Positions 45,070 to 53,587 of a stretch of 64,000 bases of DNA are shown piece after piece. The notes under the pieces are model-generated. The model worked only from the letters and a program-made list of their open reading frames with translations, did not search any database and had not been told where the DNA came from. The position numbers and the translations under genes were made by a program. The number at the start of each line of letters is the position of its first letter. Positions within the stretch are counted from its first letter, which is position 1. The DNA is from Hymenobacter chitinivorans DSM 11115 (GTDB lineage: Bacteria > Bacteroidota > Bacteroidia > Cytophagales > Hymenobacteraceae), in the NCBI RefSeq assembly GCF_002797555.1, contig NZ_PGFA01000001.1, forward strand, positions 2,418,001 to 2,482,000, given 5' to 3'.

Positions 45070-45780
45070 GGCCCAAAGGTAAGCACCGGCTCCAAAACAG
45101 CCAAGCATTCCGGCGCATCTATCCTACGCTCGGGAAGAGTAACTCTAATATTTATCGAGCACAGAAATGTAAAACCAATTGATAGGCCTTGGTCATCACC
45201 AAACTTTCACTTACATATAATAACATTTGACAACTACCCACCCCTGCATCATATCCCGTTGTTGCTCTTATTCCGCCGCCTTCCACTCTGGCGCTTCCCC
45301 TCGTGACGTTCGTTAACCCTAGCGTCGGGCGGCACTAAATAGATTAGCGAAAGAGCAGCTACCTTATATTGCCTTTTTCCACGCTTCTGCTTTGTCAAGC
45401 TTCTTAGCAAGTATCCCATCTTCCAGCTTTTTCTCAGACCCGAAGCTAAAATCACTAAAAATATAACTAACCCTGTAATACTAGAGACTACCTGAATATG
45501 AATTTTAAATCAAGTTCTACTCCTATACATACCACGTAACCATCTGATCAAAAGACTTATAAAAATCAACAAACAAGACACAGACACTACATACACCTCA
45601 TACTATTTTATAAAATTATTACTACAAGCACAGCTGCGAGAAAAGCGTCTCAAGTCGAGAATAAGCGGGGCGTGGCAGACGAAATAACCGAAGGCTTCTT
45701 TCCAGTCTGCCAAATTGCACTGCGCACATCAAGCATTCCAGCCATCCGCTGAATCAGGGGATTACAGCTAAAAGCTGATG
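45070..45780. other. AT-rich stretch with no convincing gene
   Basis: About 700 bp visibly richer in A and T than the rest of the window, beginning upstream of the small lipoprotein. The open frames are short and non-protein-like. A TGGCAGAC/GTCTGCCA inverted repeat (45673-45680, 45705-45712) lies towards the end, and a 31-codon frame (45650-45745, minus) is too short to support. It may hold regulatory DNA or a decayed gene. Confidence 0.5.
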
Positions 45781-46410
45781 CTATTCGGGCTGGTAGTCAG
45801 CGAAGGTGCCGTCCTGGTAGAAGATAACGATACGCCGGATCTTTTTACCCGGCTCGGCCAGGGCCAACACCGAAGCAGGAGCAGTAGTTGCGGCTGGTTG
45901 GGCCGTACTCGGTTGCTCGGGGGTGGTAGGCAGTGAAGCGCTAGCAACGGGCGCCGCGGGTATTAAATTAGGTGCTACCGCCGGGGCTGTAAGGTCAGGG
46001 GCAGGCACCACCACCGGAGTTGGTTCAACGGGCGTTGGGGGTGGCGTTTCGGTGCGTACAGGAGGCTGCCCAGCTTCAGCCGCCGCAGCCAGGTGGGATG
46101 TCACAGCGCGCGGCCGCTTTTGCGCCGCCTCTACCGCACTAGCGGAGCTTTGGGCTACTTCGACTGGGGTAACAGGCGTTGGGGCTGCCACGGGCTCCGT
46201 AGCGGCTACCATTGGCTCAGTGCCGGTCAGAAGCCAAGCAATAGACAGCTCCGGGAAGGCGCCAATTATCTTTTGCACTACCTCCAGGCTGGGCTTGTTG
46301 CGCCCACTCAGGATATGACTCACAATTGGGCGAGCTACGCCAATAGCATCCGCAAACTGAGTTGGACTCAGTTGCCGGGCTTGTAATATGGCTCGGATGC
46401 GCTCAACCAT
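45781..46410 (-). CDS. XRE-family helix-turn-helix regulator with Pro/Ala-rich linker
   Basis: 209 residues. The N-terminal 65 residues are a Cro/CI-type helix-turn-helix (VERIRAILQARQLSPTQFAD.., SPTQFADAIGVARPIVSHIL, SGRNKPSLEVVQKI), ending in LSIAWLLTGTEPM. The middle (about 70-185) is a long Pro/Ala/Thr/Val-rich linker. The last residues, RRIVIFYQDGTFADYQPE, look like a small conserved C-terminal peptide found in other Bacteroidota regulators of this type. It binds DNA as a dimer. TTAC-N4-GTAA palindromes upstream, one overlapping its own -7 box, suggest that it represses itself. Confidence 0.88.
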   Translation of the reverse strand: MVERIRAILQARQLSPTQFADAIGVARPIVSHILSGRNKPSLEVVQKIIGAFPELSIAWLLTGTEPMVAATEPVAAPTPVTPVEVAQSSASAVEAAQKRPRAVTSHLAAAAEAGQPPVRTETPPPTPVEPTPVVVPAPDLTAPAVAPNLIPAAPVASASLPTTPEQPSTAQPAATTAPASVLALAEPGKKIRRIVIFYQDGTFADYQPE

Positions 46411-46427
46411 GAAATCAGACTAATGAT

Positions 46428-46569
46428 TTACAAATGTACGAAACAACTAGTCACCCAGCTGGCATTACCTCACTCATTACATATGTAACCAAAGATAAAC
46501 CAATAGTTACTTTTGTAAAATACGTAATTACACCTACCCTGCTTGTTTACAAAAGTAAAACAAATGTAA
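46428..46569. promoter_or_regulatory. Operator array (TTAC-N4-GTAA palindromes) with embedded -7 boxes
   Basis: Five sites: TTACAAATGTAC (46428-46439), TTACATATGTAA (46477-46488), TTACTTTTGTAA (46507-46518), TTACAAAAGTAA (46547-46558) and a half-match AAACAAATGTAA (46558-46569). Their starts are 49, 30, 40 and 11 bp apart, near whole helical turns. The first contains TACATTTG on the minus strand (46438-46431), a -7 box about 20 bp before the regulator's ATG. The third contains TACTTTTG on the plus strand, and two others carry minus-strand TACTTTTG or TACATTTG. Binding by the adjacent regulator is an inference. Confidence 0.65.
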
Positions 46570-46689
46570 TCTACTGCCTCGCCGGTACGCTGACAGTACT
46601 TGGAGCCGGTTCACATGCTCGGCGTCGAGGTTTTGCATACTCTCGCTAGTCCGGTGCCCTAGCAATCAGTACTCTCGAGGAGAGCCATA

Positions 46690-46730
46690 AAAAAACTGGC
46701 TACCGACGGATGCGTCAGTAGCCAGTTTAA
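46690..46730. terminator. Terminator after the L,D-transpeptidase gene
   Basis: AAACTGGCTAC..GACG pairs with CGTC..GTAGCCAGTTT around GATG, one bulge, with A/T tracts. The 120 bp between this and the operator array hold no clear feature. Confidence 0.85.
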
Positions 46731-46754
46731 GTAAAGAGCAATCAGCTGAAATGC

Positions 46755-48512
46755 TTAGTCGAAATATTCCCGGGCCAGAGCCTTGTCGTGGTTGTAAATG
46801 TCCTCCCGGAAGTGCAGGCTCCCGGCTTCGTCAACCCAGGCCGTAAAGTATACCAGGTACACGGGCAGCTTTTCTTTCAGGGCCACATACTTTTCCTTGC
46901 GGTTGGCAATCGTGTCCTGAATGGTTTGCAGGTCCCAGCCGGGCTTATCGCGCAGCAGGTACTCGGCCAGCTTCAGGGGCTCCGCCACCCGGACGCAGCC
47001 GTGGCTAAAGCCGCGCTTGGTCTGGCTGAAGAGCTCGTCGTGCGGGGTATCGTGGAGGTAGATATCGTTCGAGTTAGGGAAGATAAACTTCACCTCCCCC
47101 AGGTCATTCTTCGGACCGGGTCGCCGCCGTACCGTGTACTTAAACGTTTCCTGCGTGATGCTCGACCAGTCGATGGAGCCGGGGTCAACGGCCACCGCTT
47201 TCTTGCCGTAGCCCTTCACCACTTCCATGTCCAGCCGGTCGAGGTACGAGGGGTCGTTGATCAGCTTGGGCTTGAGTTCTTTTTCAATGATGCTCCACGG
47301 CACATTCCAGTACGGCGAGAGCACGACATATTCCATCTTGTCGCTGAATACGGGAGTTGCGTTCAGGGTCTTGCCCACAATAACGCGCATGTCGAAAACT
47401 TCCTTGTTGTTTTCGATGACGTGCAGCTTGTAGTCCGGGATGTTGACCAGCAGGTAGCTGGGCTCAAACTTTTTGGGAATCCAGCGCCAGCGCTCCATGT
47501 TGAGGATGATCTGGTCGATGCGGGCCGAGATGGGAATATTAAGAGTCTTGAGCGTTTCGCCGCTTACAATGCCGTCGGCCTTGAGGCCGTTGAGCTCCTG
47601 AAACTGCTTTACTGCGTTGACCAATTCGCCGGTATATTTTTCGGCGGGAGCTGCTGCGGGTGTCACGTTGCCCGTGCTTTGAACGGGCGTCGTCGTGGCC
47701 GCCGGAGTTGCCGGGGTGGCCGCCGGAGCATCGCCGCCGAGCAGGCGCTTACGCAGCAAAGCTACGGCCGGCGACGAGTCGCCGGGCTTGAGCTTGGTGG
47801 TAGCGGGCAGCGTTGGCCAGCCGCCATTGCGCTGGACGGCGCGGTACTCGGCCAGGGCTTTTTTCAGGCGGTCGTACTCGGGGTGCAGGGGCTCGAACTC
47901 GTAGTACGGGTAGGTGCTTTCGCGCTCCTTGAGGATGGTCATCAAGGCCTTGTGCAACTTGATTTTGTTGCGCTTGACGTTCCAATCAATGCTTTTTACC
48001 TCGCGCGGATTCACCGTACCCCGGTAAAAGTCGGAAGCCCAGTTGAAGTAAGTACCTGACAGCGCGACGTCTATCTCCTTTTCCAGTGCGTTGCGCTTGG
48101 TAGAGTCCGACTTCGATTTCTCAAACTCGGCAAAGAGCTTGTCGAAGTCTTTCACCTTATAATCGCGCGGGTCCAGGCCTTCATCGGCGGCCTTGTTGAT
48201 GACGCTGAGCAGGGTTTTGGCCTGGGGCACGAGTTCGTGGTTGCGGAACCAGCCCAGGCGGTATTCCCGCTCCCGGTAGAATTTCTTACCCCACTCCAGC
48301 TGGTCCTTGAAGGCCGGCTCGGCCCGCATATAGCGGATAACGTAGGTGCTGTCGAGCGTGGGCTGAGCCCCGCCCGCCACGGTGGGTCCGCCCGCTACGG
48401 CGTTCTGGATTTTATCTTTCTGGTCCTGGCTGCACGCCGAACCTAGCATGCTCAGGCTAATAAGCCAGAACAGCAGGACGGTAAGGAAAGCCGGACGATT
48501 CACTTGGTTCAT
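46755..48512 (-). CDS. L,D-transpeptidase family protein (YcbB-like) with lipoprotein signal
   Basis: 585 residues. The N-terminus has a signal with lipobox LGSAC (Cys at about 27). A scaffold region (about 45-260) is interrupted by a Pro/Ala/Thr-rich linker (about 265-295). A peptidoglycan-binding module follows (about 300-325; ELNGLKADGIVSGETLKTLN), then a YkuD catalytic domain ending in SHGCVRVAEP (about 505-514), where Cys is the nucleophile. This order is that of YcbB/LdtD. The protein makes 3->3 cross-links in peptidoglycan or attaches proteins to it in the periplasm. Lipidation is unusual for LdtD and follows from the lipobox only. Confidence 0.92.
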   Translation of the reverse strand: MNQVNRPAFLTVLLFWLISLSMLGSACSQDQKDKIQNAVAGGPTVAGGAQPTLDSTYVIRYMRAEPAFKDQLEWGKKFYREREYRLGWFRNHELVPQAKTLLSVINKAADEGLDPRDYKVKDFDKLFAEFEKSKSDSTKRNALEKEIDVALSGTYFNWASDFYRGTVNPREVKSIDWNVKRNKIKLHKALMTILKERESTYPYYEFEPLHPEYDRLKKALAEYRAVQRNGGWPTLPATTKLKPGDSSPAVALLRKRLLGGDAPAATPATPAATTTPVQSTGNVTPAAAPAEKYTGELVNAVKQFQELNGLKADGIVSGETLKTLNIPISARIDQIILNMERWRWIPKKFEPSYLLVNIPDYKLHVIENNKEVFDMRVIVGKTLNATPVFSDKMEYVVLSPYWNVPWSIIEKELKPKLINDPSYLDRLDMEVVKGYGKKAVAVDPGSIDWSSITQETFKYTVRRRPGPKNDLGEVKFIFPNSNDIYLHDTPHDELFSQTKRGFSHGCVRVAEPLKLAEYLLRDKPGWDLQTIQDTIANRKEKYVALKEKLPVYLVYFTAWVDEAGSLHFREDIYNHDKALAREYFD

Positions 48513-48723
48513 GTACGTAGGTGTGGTGAGAGAGGCAAAATGACGGCTGCCGCTACGAGTAGATCAACAAGCTGACCAACGTGCCGGCGCAGCACTCTGC
48601 GCGTTCTACTGCATTCCGGGCCCTGGGGTTGTCGGGGAAGCAGAACTATACCACGCTGCAAGATACTAGTTTTGTCACCCAAACCCCGGCCGCCACCCCA
48701 CAAATTCCGGTCGGGGATTAGGC

Positions 48724-48731
48724 TATATTTG
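48724..48731 (+). promoter_or_regulatory. Candidate -7 element for the M1 peptidase gene
   Basis: TATATTTG, a full TAnnTTTG match, 53 bp before the ATG at 48785. No clear -33. Confidence 0.4.
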
Positions 48732-48784
48732 CCGCCTTTCCCGTACAGAGTACCTATTGTTGCGCTCCTACTGTTCTGCTTCTT

Positions 48785-50572
48785 ATGCTTACTCCCGACC
48801 CGCATAGCTACGCCCGCCCGGCCCAGGTGCAGGTGCGTCACCTGGAACTCGACCTGCAGGTTGACTTTTCCTCCCGCACCCTGCGGGGCCAGGCTACTTG
48901 GCAGCTCACCAACCACACCGGCGCCACCGAGCTCTGGCTCGATGCCCGCACCCTGCTCATTGACGCCGTGCACCTAGACGGCCCAAGTGGACCGGCTACC
49001 GATTTTGAGCTGGGCGCCAACGACCCGGTGCTGGGTCAGCCCCTGCGCATCACGGTGCGGCCCAACACGACCGTAGTCAGCATTCGGTACCGCACCGCCC
49101 CCGAAGCGGCGGCCCTGCAGTGGCTGACGCCCGAGCAAACGGCCGGCCGGGAACAGCCGTTTCTCTTTACCCAGTCGCAGGCAATTCTGGCCCGCACCTG
49201 GATTCCGTGCCAGGACTCGCCCGGGGTGCGCTTCACCTACGAGGCCCGGGTGCAGGTGCCGGCTCATCTGCTGGCTCTCATGAGCGCCGAGAACCCCCAG
49301 CAGCTCGACCCGCGCGGCACGTACTCTTTCCGGATGGAGCAGCCCATTCCCTCCTACCTCATGGCCCTGGCCGTGGGCAACGTGGAGTTTCAGTCCCTGA
49401 GTACCCGCACCGGTCTTTACGCCGAGCCCGCTACCCTGCCCAGCGCCACCCACGAGTTTGAGGACCTGGAAAAAATGGTGGCCGCCGCCGAGGAGCTCTA
49501 CGGCCCCTACCGCTGGGACCGGTACGATTTGCTGGTACTACCGCCGAGCTTCCCATTTGGGGGCATGGAAAACCCACGTTTAACATTTGTAACTCCCACG
49601 ATTCTGGCCGGCGACCGGAGCCTAACCAGCCTGGTGGCCCACGAGCTGGCCCACTCCTGGTCGGGCAACCTGGTGACCAACGCTACCTGGAACGACTTCT
49701 GGCTAAACGAAGGCTTCACCGTGTACTTCGAGCGCCGCATTATGGAGCGCCTCTACGGCAGCTCCTACGCCGACATGCTGCAGGTGCTGGGCCACACCGG
49801 CCTGCTGCACACCGTGGAAGAGCTCGGCGCGACCAGCAAAGACACCCACCTCCACCTCGACCTGGCCGGGCGGGACCCCGACGAGGGCCTCAATGAAATT
49901 GCCTACGAAAAGGGCGACTACCTGCTGCTGACCCTGGAAAAACTGGTGGGCCGCCCCAAGCTGGACACCTTTATTAAGGAATATTTCGCCCGCTTCAGCT
50001 TTCAGTCGATGGATACGGTTTCCTTCGTGACCTACCTGCGGCGGGAACTGCTCGACCAGCAGCCCGGTCTGGAAGAGCAGCTGCAGCTCGACGACTGGAT
50101 CAACGGCCCGGGTATTCCGGCCGGGGCCCCGCCAGTTTCGTCGGAACGGTTTGCGGCGGTAGAAGCAGCTTTGCAGACGTGGCAGCACGGAACTCCGGCC
50201 GCCTCCCTGCCCACGGATCAGTGGAGCTCCCACGAATGGGTCCACTTTCTGCACGGCTTACCCAAAAGTTTGTCGGTGGAGCAGCTGGCTGAACTGGACG
50301 CGGCCTTCGGCTTTACCCAGTCGGGTAACGCGGAAATTCTGGCGGCCTGGTTTCCGCTGGCCCTGGCCGCGGGCTACGCCCCCGCCGGCGAAGCCACGGA
50401 AAAATTTCTGACCACCGTGGGCCGGCGTAAATTCCTGGTGCCAATTTATAAAGCCCTGCTGGCGGCCCCGGGCGGCCGGACGCGGGCCCAGCGTATTTAC
50501 GCCCAGGCCCGGGCCAATTATCATTCCGTCGCCACCAGTACTTTCGATACAATGGTGGGCCAAACGGCTTAA
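48785..50572 (+). CDS. M1 family aminopeptidase, leukotriene-A4-hydrolase-like
   Basis: 595 residues. The substrate-binding FGGMENPRLTFVT (about 257-269), the zinc motif HELAHSWSGN (about 284-293) and WLNEGFTVYFE (about 305-315, third ligand Glu) are complete. The C-terminal helical domain (about 450-595) has the LTA4H-C layout. There is no signal peptide. The enzyme removes N-terminal residues from peptides in the cytosol, fitting the POT importer and the S46 peptidase in this window. The ATG at 48785 starts the conserved beta-domain (MLTPDPHSYARPAQVQVRHL). Confidence 0.95.
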   Translation: MLTPDPHSYARPAQVQVRHLELDLQVDFSSRTLRGQATWQLTNHTGATELWLDARTLLIDAVHLDGPSGPATDFELGANDPVLGQPLRITVRPNTTVVSIRYRTAPEAAALQWLTPEQTAGREQPFLFTQSQAILARTWIPCQDSPGVRFTYEARVQVPAHLLALMSAENPQQLDPRGTYSFRMEQPIPSYLMALAVGNVEFQSLSTRTGLYAEPATLPSATHEFEDLEKMVAAAEELYGPYRWDRYDLLVLPPSFPFGGMENPRLTFVTPTILAGDRSLTSLVAHELAHSWSGNLVTNATWNDFWLNEGFTVYFERRIMERLYGSSYADMLQVLGHTGLLHTVEELGATSKDTHLHLDLAGRDPDEGLNEIAYEKGDYLLLTLEKLVGRPKLDTFIKEYFARFSFQSMDTVSFVTYLRRELLDQQPGLEEQLQLDDWINGPGIPAGAPPVSSERFAAVEAALQTWQHGTPAASLPTDQWSSHEWVHFLHGLPKSLSVEQLAELDAAFGFTQSGNAEILAAWFPLALAAGYAPAGEATEKFLTTVGRRKFLVPIYKALLAAPGGRTRAQRIYAQARANYHSVATSTFDTMVGQTA

Positions 50573-50665
50573 CTTACCGCTGAGCTTCGGTGGGTATGGC
50601 CTGAACCTTGCTTGCCCGTCCGGAGTTCTTTTCCTTTGGTACCCATTAAAAGTTGATTTGTCGCG

Positions 50666-51607
50666 TTGAAAGCACCTAAACCTCTCGGGAAGTTAATTGC
50701 CATTGGAGGCAATGAAGATAAAGGCACCTACCCCAACCCGCGCACCAAGAAAAAATACTACCTCAACTTCTTTGAGCTCGGTATTTTGAAGCGCGTCGTG
50801 ACGGAGTCGGGCAAAACCAATCCGCGCATCGAGGTCATCACCACGGCCTCCATGATTCCGGAGGAAGTCGCCAAGATTTACGTGTCCTCGTTTGCCATGC
50901 TCAACTGCATGAACGTGGGCATCCTCGACATCCGGACGCCGGAAGACGCGCAGCAGCCCGAGTACCTGGCCCGCCTGCTCGAAGCCGACATCGTGATGAT
51001 GAGCGGCGGCAACCAGTCGCGCCTGAAAATGATGTTCGGGGAAAGTGAGTTTCTGGACCGGATGACGGCCCGCTACTACAACGAACCCAACTTCGTCATT
51101 GCCGGTACCAGCGCCGGGGCCATGGCCATGTCCCACATCATGATTATGGGCGGCAGCGTACCGGATGCGCTGATGAAGGGCGCCGTAAAAATCGGAACCG
51201 GCCTGAGTCTGAACCGCAGCGTAGTAATCGACTCGCACTTCGTGAAGCGGGGCCGCTTCGGCCGCCTCATGGAAGCCGTGGCCCTGCACCCCAAGCTGAT
51301 TGGTATCGGCCTGGGCGAAGACACCGGGGTGCTCATCACCGAAGGCAACCTGATTGAAACCATCGGCTCCAACCTGGTTATTATCATGGACGGCCACAAC
51401 CTGCAGCACAACAACGCGGCGGCCGCCAAAAAAGGCATGGCCCTCTCGATGGAAAACATGACCCTGCACGTGCTGGCCAAGGGCAATACCTACGACATTG
51501 AGAACCGGAAGTTCTACGCCGACAAAACGGCCTACGCGCCGGTCCTTACCGTGTCGCCGGAACCGACGCCCGAAACGGCTACTGCCGCCCAGACCGCCAC
51601 GGCCTAG
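50666..51607 (+). CDS. cphB: Cyanophycinase-like peptidase
   Basis: 313 residues, starting with TTG at 50666. LIAIGGNEDKG (about 10-20), the nucleophile elbow IAGTSAGAMAMS (about 145-156, Ser in GTSAG) and the Asp/His region VIDSHFVKRGRFGRL match S51 cyanophycinases. The late EDTGVLI segment fits the family too. The family cleaves the polymer cyanophycin into beta-Asp-Arg dipeptides. An isoaspartyl peptidase encoded 200 bp away in the opposite direction could split such dipeptides. No cyanophycin synthetase is in the window, so the substrate may come from elsewhere in the genome or from outside. Confidence 0.88.
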   Translation: MKAPKPLGKLIAIGGNEDKGTYPNPRTKKKYYLNFFELGILKRVVTESGKTNPRIEVITTASMIPEEVAKIYVSSFAMLNCMNVGILDIRTPEDAQQPEYLARLLEADIVMMSGGNQSRLKMMFGESEFLDRMTARYYNEPNFVIAGTSAGAMAMSHIMIMGGSVPDALMKGAVKIGTGLSLNRSVVIDSHFVKRGRFGRLMEAVALHPKLIGIGLGEDTGVLITEGNLIETIGSNLVIIMDGHNLQHNNAAAAKKGMALSMENMTLHVLAKGNTYDIENRKFYADKTAYAPVLTVSPEPTPETATAAQTATA

Positions 51608-51625
51608 CGGGTCAGCCCTAGTTAT

Positions 51626-51674
51626 CAAATGCAGAACGCCGACTTTCTTCCCGAAAGTCGGCGTTCTGCATTTG
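51626..51674. terminator. Long perfect bidirectional hairpin between cphB and the isoaspartyl peptidase
   Basis: A 22-bp perfect stem (51626-51647 with 51653-51674) around TTCCC. It has no long T-run, but the stem is very stable and the genes converge on it. Confidence 0.85.
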
Positions 51675-51809
51675 ACACTTTACTAGTCGGCAAAAGACGT
51701 TTTTTACTCCTTATATAATAGGCCCTAAAAGAACCCGCCCAACTATTCCTCTTCCAGCGGCGGCACCAGGGAAAAAGTTGGGCGGAATTTTTACGACTCA
51801 AAGGCTGGT

Positions 51810-52790
51810 CTAGTCCTTGTAAATGCCTACGTACAGAGAGCCGGTGGAACTGAGGCTGGCGCGGTACATGCCGTCGGAGTTAAAGGGCAGCGCTACATTG
51901 CCGAAGCTGTCGACAGCTACCAGGCCCCCTTCACCGCCCACGGGTGCCAGCTTGTCGTGCACCACGACGCGGCAGGCTTCGGCCAAGCTCAGGCCGCGGT
52001 ATTCCATCAGGCAGGAAATATCGTGGGCCACCACGGCGCGCAGGAAAAACTCGCCGTGCCCGGTGCAGCTGATGGCGCAGGTGCGGTTGTCGGCAAACGT
52101 GCCCGAGCCGATGATGGGCGAGTCGCCGATGCGGGAGTAGCGCTTGTTGGTCATGCCGCCGGTGCTGGTCGCGGCGGCCAGGTTGCCGTGCTGGTCGCGG
52201 GCTACGGCGCCCACGGTGCCCATCTTTTTCTTGGGGTCTTCATCCACGAAAGCCACGGGCTCTTCCAGCGGGGCCTGCACGGCTTGGCTGTGGTCGAGGC
52301 GCATGCGGCCTTCGGCCAGGGCTTCCTGGAGCTGGTCGAAGCGGTGCTGGGTGAAAAAGTACTCGGTGGGCTGCATTGCGAGGCCAAACTCCCGGGCCAG
52401 TTCCTCGTTGCCGGGGTAAGCCAGCAGCACGTGCTCGGTTTTGTCCATCACCAACCGGGCCGCCCGAATCGGGTTCTGAATGTGGCGGGCCCCGGTCACG
52501 GCGCCGGCGGCGCGGTTGCGGCCGTCCATCAGGGAAGCATCCATTTCGTGGTGGCCCTCGTGGGTAAACACCGCCCCACGGCCGGCATTAAACAAGGGGC
52601 AGTCTTCGAGGCTGATGACGGCGGCTTCTACCGCATCGAGGGCCGCCCCGCCGTGGCGCAGCACGTCATAGCCAGTTTCCAGGGCGGCCTGCAGAGCCTG
52701 GCGGTAGTTGTGCTCGGCTTCGGCCGACATCAGGGTGCGGGAGATGGTTCCGGCACCGCCGTGCAAGGCCAAAGCAAAAGGAAAATCCAT
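51810..52790 (-). CDS. iaaA: Isoaspartyl peptidase / plant-type L-asparaginase
   Basis: 326 residues of the Ntn-hydrolase family. ALHGGAGTISR (about 8-18) and the autocleavage site KKKMGTVGAVARD (about 188-200) are seen: the chain is cut before the Thr, which becomes the nucleophile. The beta-subunit then has STGGMTNKRYSRIGDSPIIGSG. It hydrolyses isoaspartyl dipeptides and asparagine. Pairing with cyanophycinase suggests dipeptide cleavage as the job here. The first Met at 52790 fits the family start. Confidence 0.93.
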   Translation of the reverse strand: MDFPFALALHGGAGTISRTLMSAEAEHNYRQALQAALETGYDVLRHGGAALDAVEAAVISLEDCPLFNAGRGAVFTHEGHHEMDASLMDGRNRAAGAVTGARHIQNPIRAARLVMDKTEHVLLAYPGNEELAREFGLAMQPTEYFFTQHRFDQLQEALAEGRMRLDHSQAVQAPLEEPVAFVDEDPKKKMGTVGAVARDQHGNLAAATSTGGMTNKRYSRIGDSPIIGSGTFADNRTCAISCTGHGEFFLRAVVAHDISCLMEYRGLSLAEACRVVVHDKLAPVGGEGGLVAVDSFGNVALPFNSDGMYRASLSSTGSLYVGIYKD

Positions 52791-52899
52791 GGGCTGGGAC
52801 GTATTTTAGTGAGCTGAGGGCAAGATCGAAAGGCAAAGATACGCAGCGGCGCGGTCCGGATTTTGGGCGGCGCGGGTAGCCATAACGCGTTTTTTTTCG

Positions 52900-52907
52900 T
52901 ACGTTTG
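52900..52907 (+). promoter_or_regulatory. Candidate -7 element for the DUF3127 gene
   Basis: TACGTTTG, a full TAnnTTTG match, 33 bp before the ATG, preceded by an eight-T run. No TTG at the -33 distance. Confidence 0.45.
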
Positions 52908-52940
52908 AATCAAGGATTTACCCACTTAACGATTTTTTTT

Positions 52941-53363
52941 ATGGCTTACGACGCTACCGGCCGCCTGCACGAGATTTTTGACGAACAGCAGGTGAGTGAG
53001 AAATTCCGCAAGCGCGAATTTGTGCTGGAAGTTCAGGATGGCCAGTACCCTGAGCATATCAAGTTCCAGTTGGTTCAAGATAAAACGGCCCTCATCGACT
53101 CCTTCAAAGTTGGCGACGAGGTAAAAGTTACCTTCAACCTGCGGGGCCGCGGCTTCAACAAGAACGGCCAGATGCTGTATTTCACCAACCTGGAAGCCTG
53201 GCGCATTGAGGCCGGCACGGGTGGCGGGGCTCCCGCCGGCGGTGGTTACAACCAGCAGGCTGCTCCCCGCGCTGCTGCTCCCGCTCAGAATCAGAACCCG
53301 AACCTGCGCGCTGCTCCCGCCGCGCCCATCGCCGGCGACGACGACAACGACCTGCCCTTCTAA
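52941..53363 (+). CDS. DUF3127 OB-fold protein with SSB-like acidic C-terminus
   Basis: 140 residues. The first 92 residues are DUF3127, with an OB-fold strand pattern (GRLHEIFDEQQVSEKFRKRE.., EHIKFQLVQDK, GDEVKVTFNLRGR). The middle (about 93-128) is Gly/Ala/Gln/Asn-rich and likely disordered. The end is DDDNDLPF, very like the DDDIPF tip by which SSB recruits partner proteins. DUF3127 is a phylum-level family near SSB. Function is unproven, but single-strand DNA or RNA binding is plausible. ATG 52941 (MAYDATGRLHEIF) is the start, and longer frames add non-conserved sequence. Confidence 0.85.
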   Translation: MAYDATGRLHEIFDEQQVSEKFRKREFVLEVQDGQYPEHIKFQLVQDKTALIDSFKVGDEVKVTFNLRGRGFNKNGQMLYFTNLEAWRIEAGTGGGAPAGGGYNQQAAPRAAAPAQNQNPNLRAAPAAPIAGDDDNDLPF

Positions 53364-53400
53364 AGCCAGCTGGTTGTCGGGCGCTAGCCCTGCACCTGTA

Positions 53401-53448
53401 CAAACGGAAGCCGGAACTCCTGCCTGGGAGCACCGGCTTCCGTTTTGC
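53401..53448 (+). terminator. Terminator after the DUF3127 gene
   Basis: CAAACGGAAGCCGG pairs with CCGGCTTCCGTTTTG, a 14-bp stem, 40 bp after the stop. Confidence 0.85.
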
Positions 53449-53587
53449 ATGTAGGCCCAGGGCTGCCCGCTCCGGCGCTCATTCGTTAAAAAGGAAAACT
53501 TCCGGGTATCGTTTTATCGTTTAGGAATTGTCCAGCCCCGGCCGGACCATTTTCCAGTGCTTTTCCGCTCCCCTCTTCTGCCCGCTC

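Noticed and set aside
45249..45455. 68-codon minus-strand ORF in the AT-rich stretch
   Set aside because: Lys/Arg/Ser-rich sequence without domain features, in non-coding-like DNA.
45650..45745. 31-codon minus-strand ORF just after the XRE regulator
   Set aside because: Too short and no homology signal visible; a nearby inverted repeat explains the sequence equally well.
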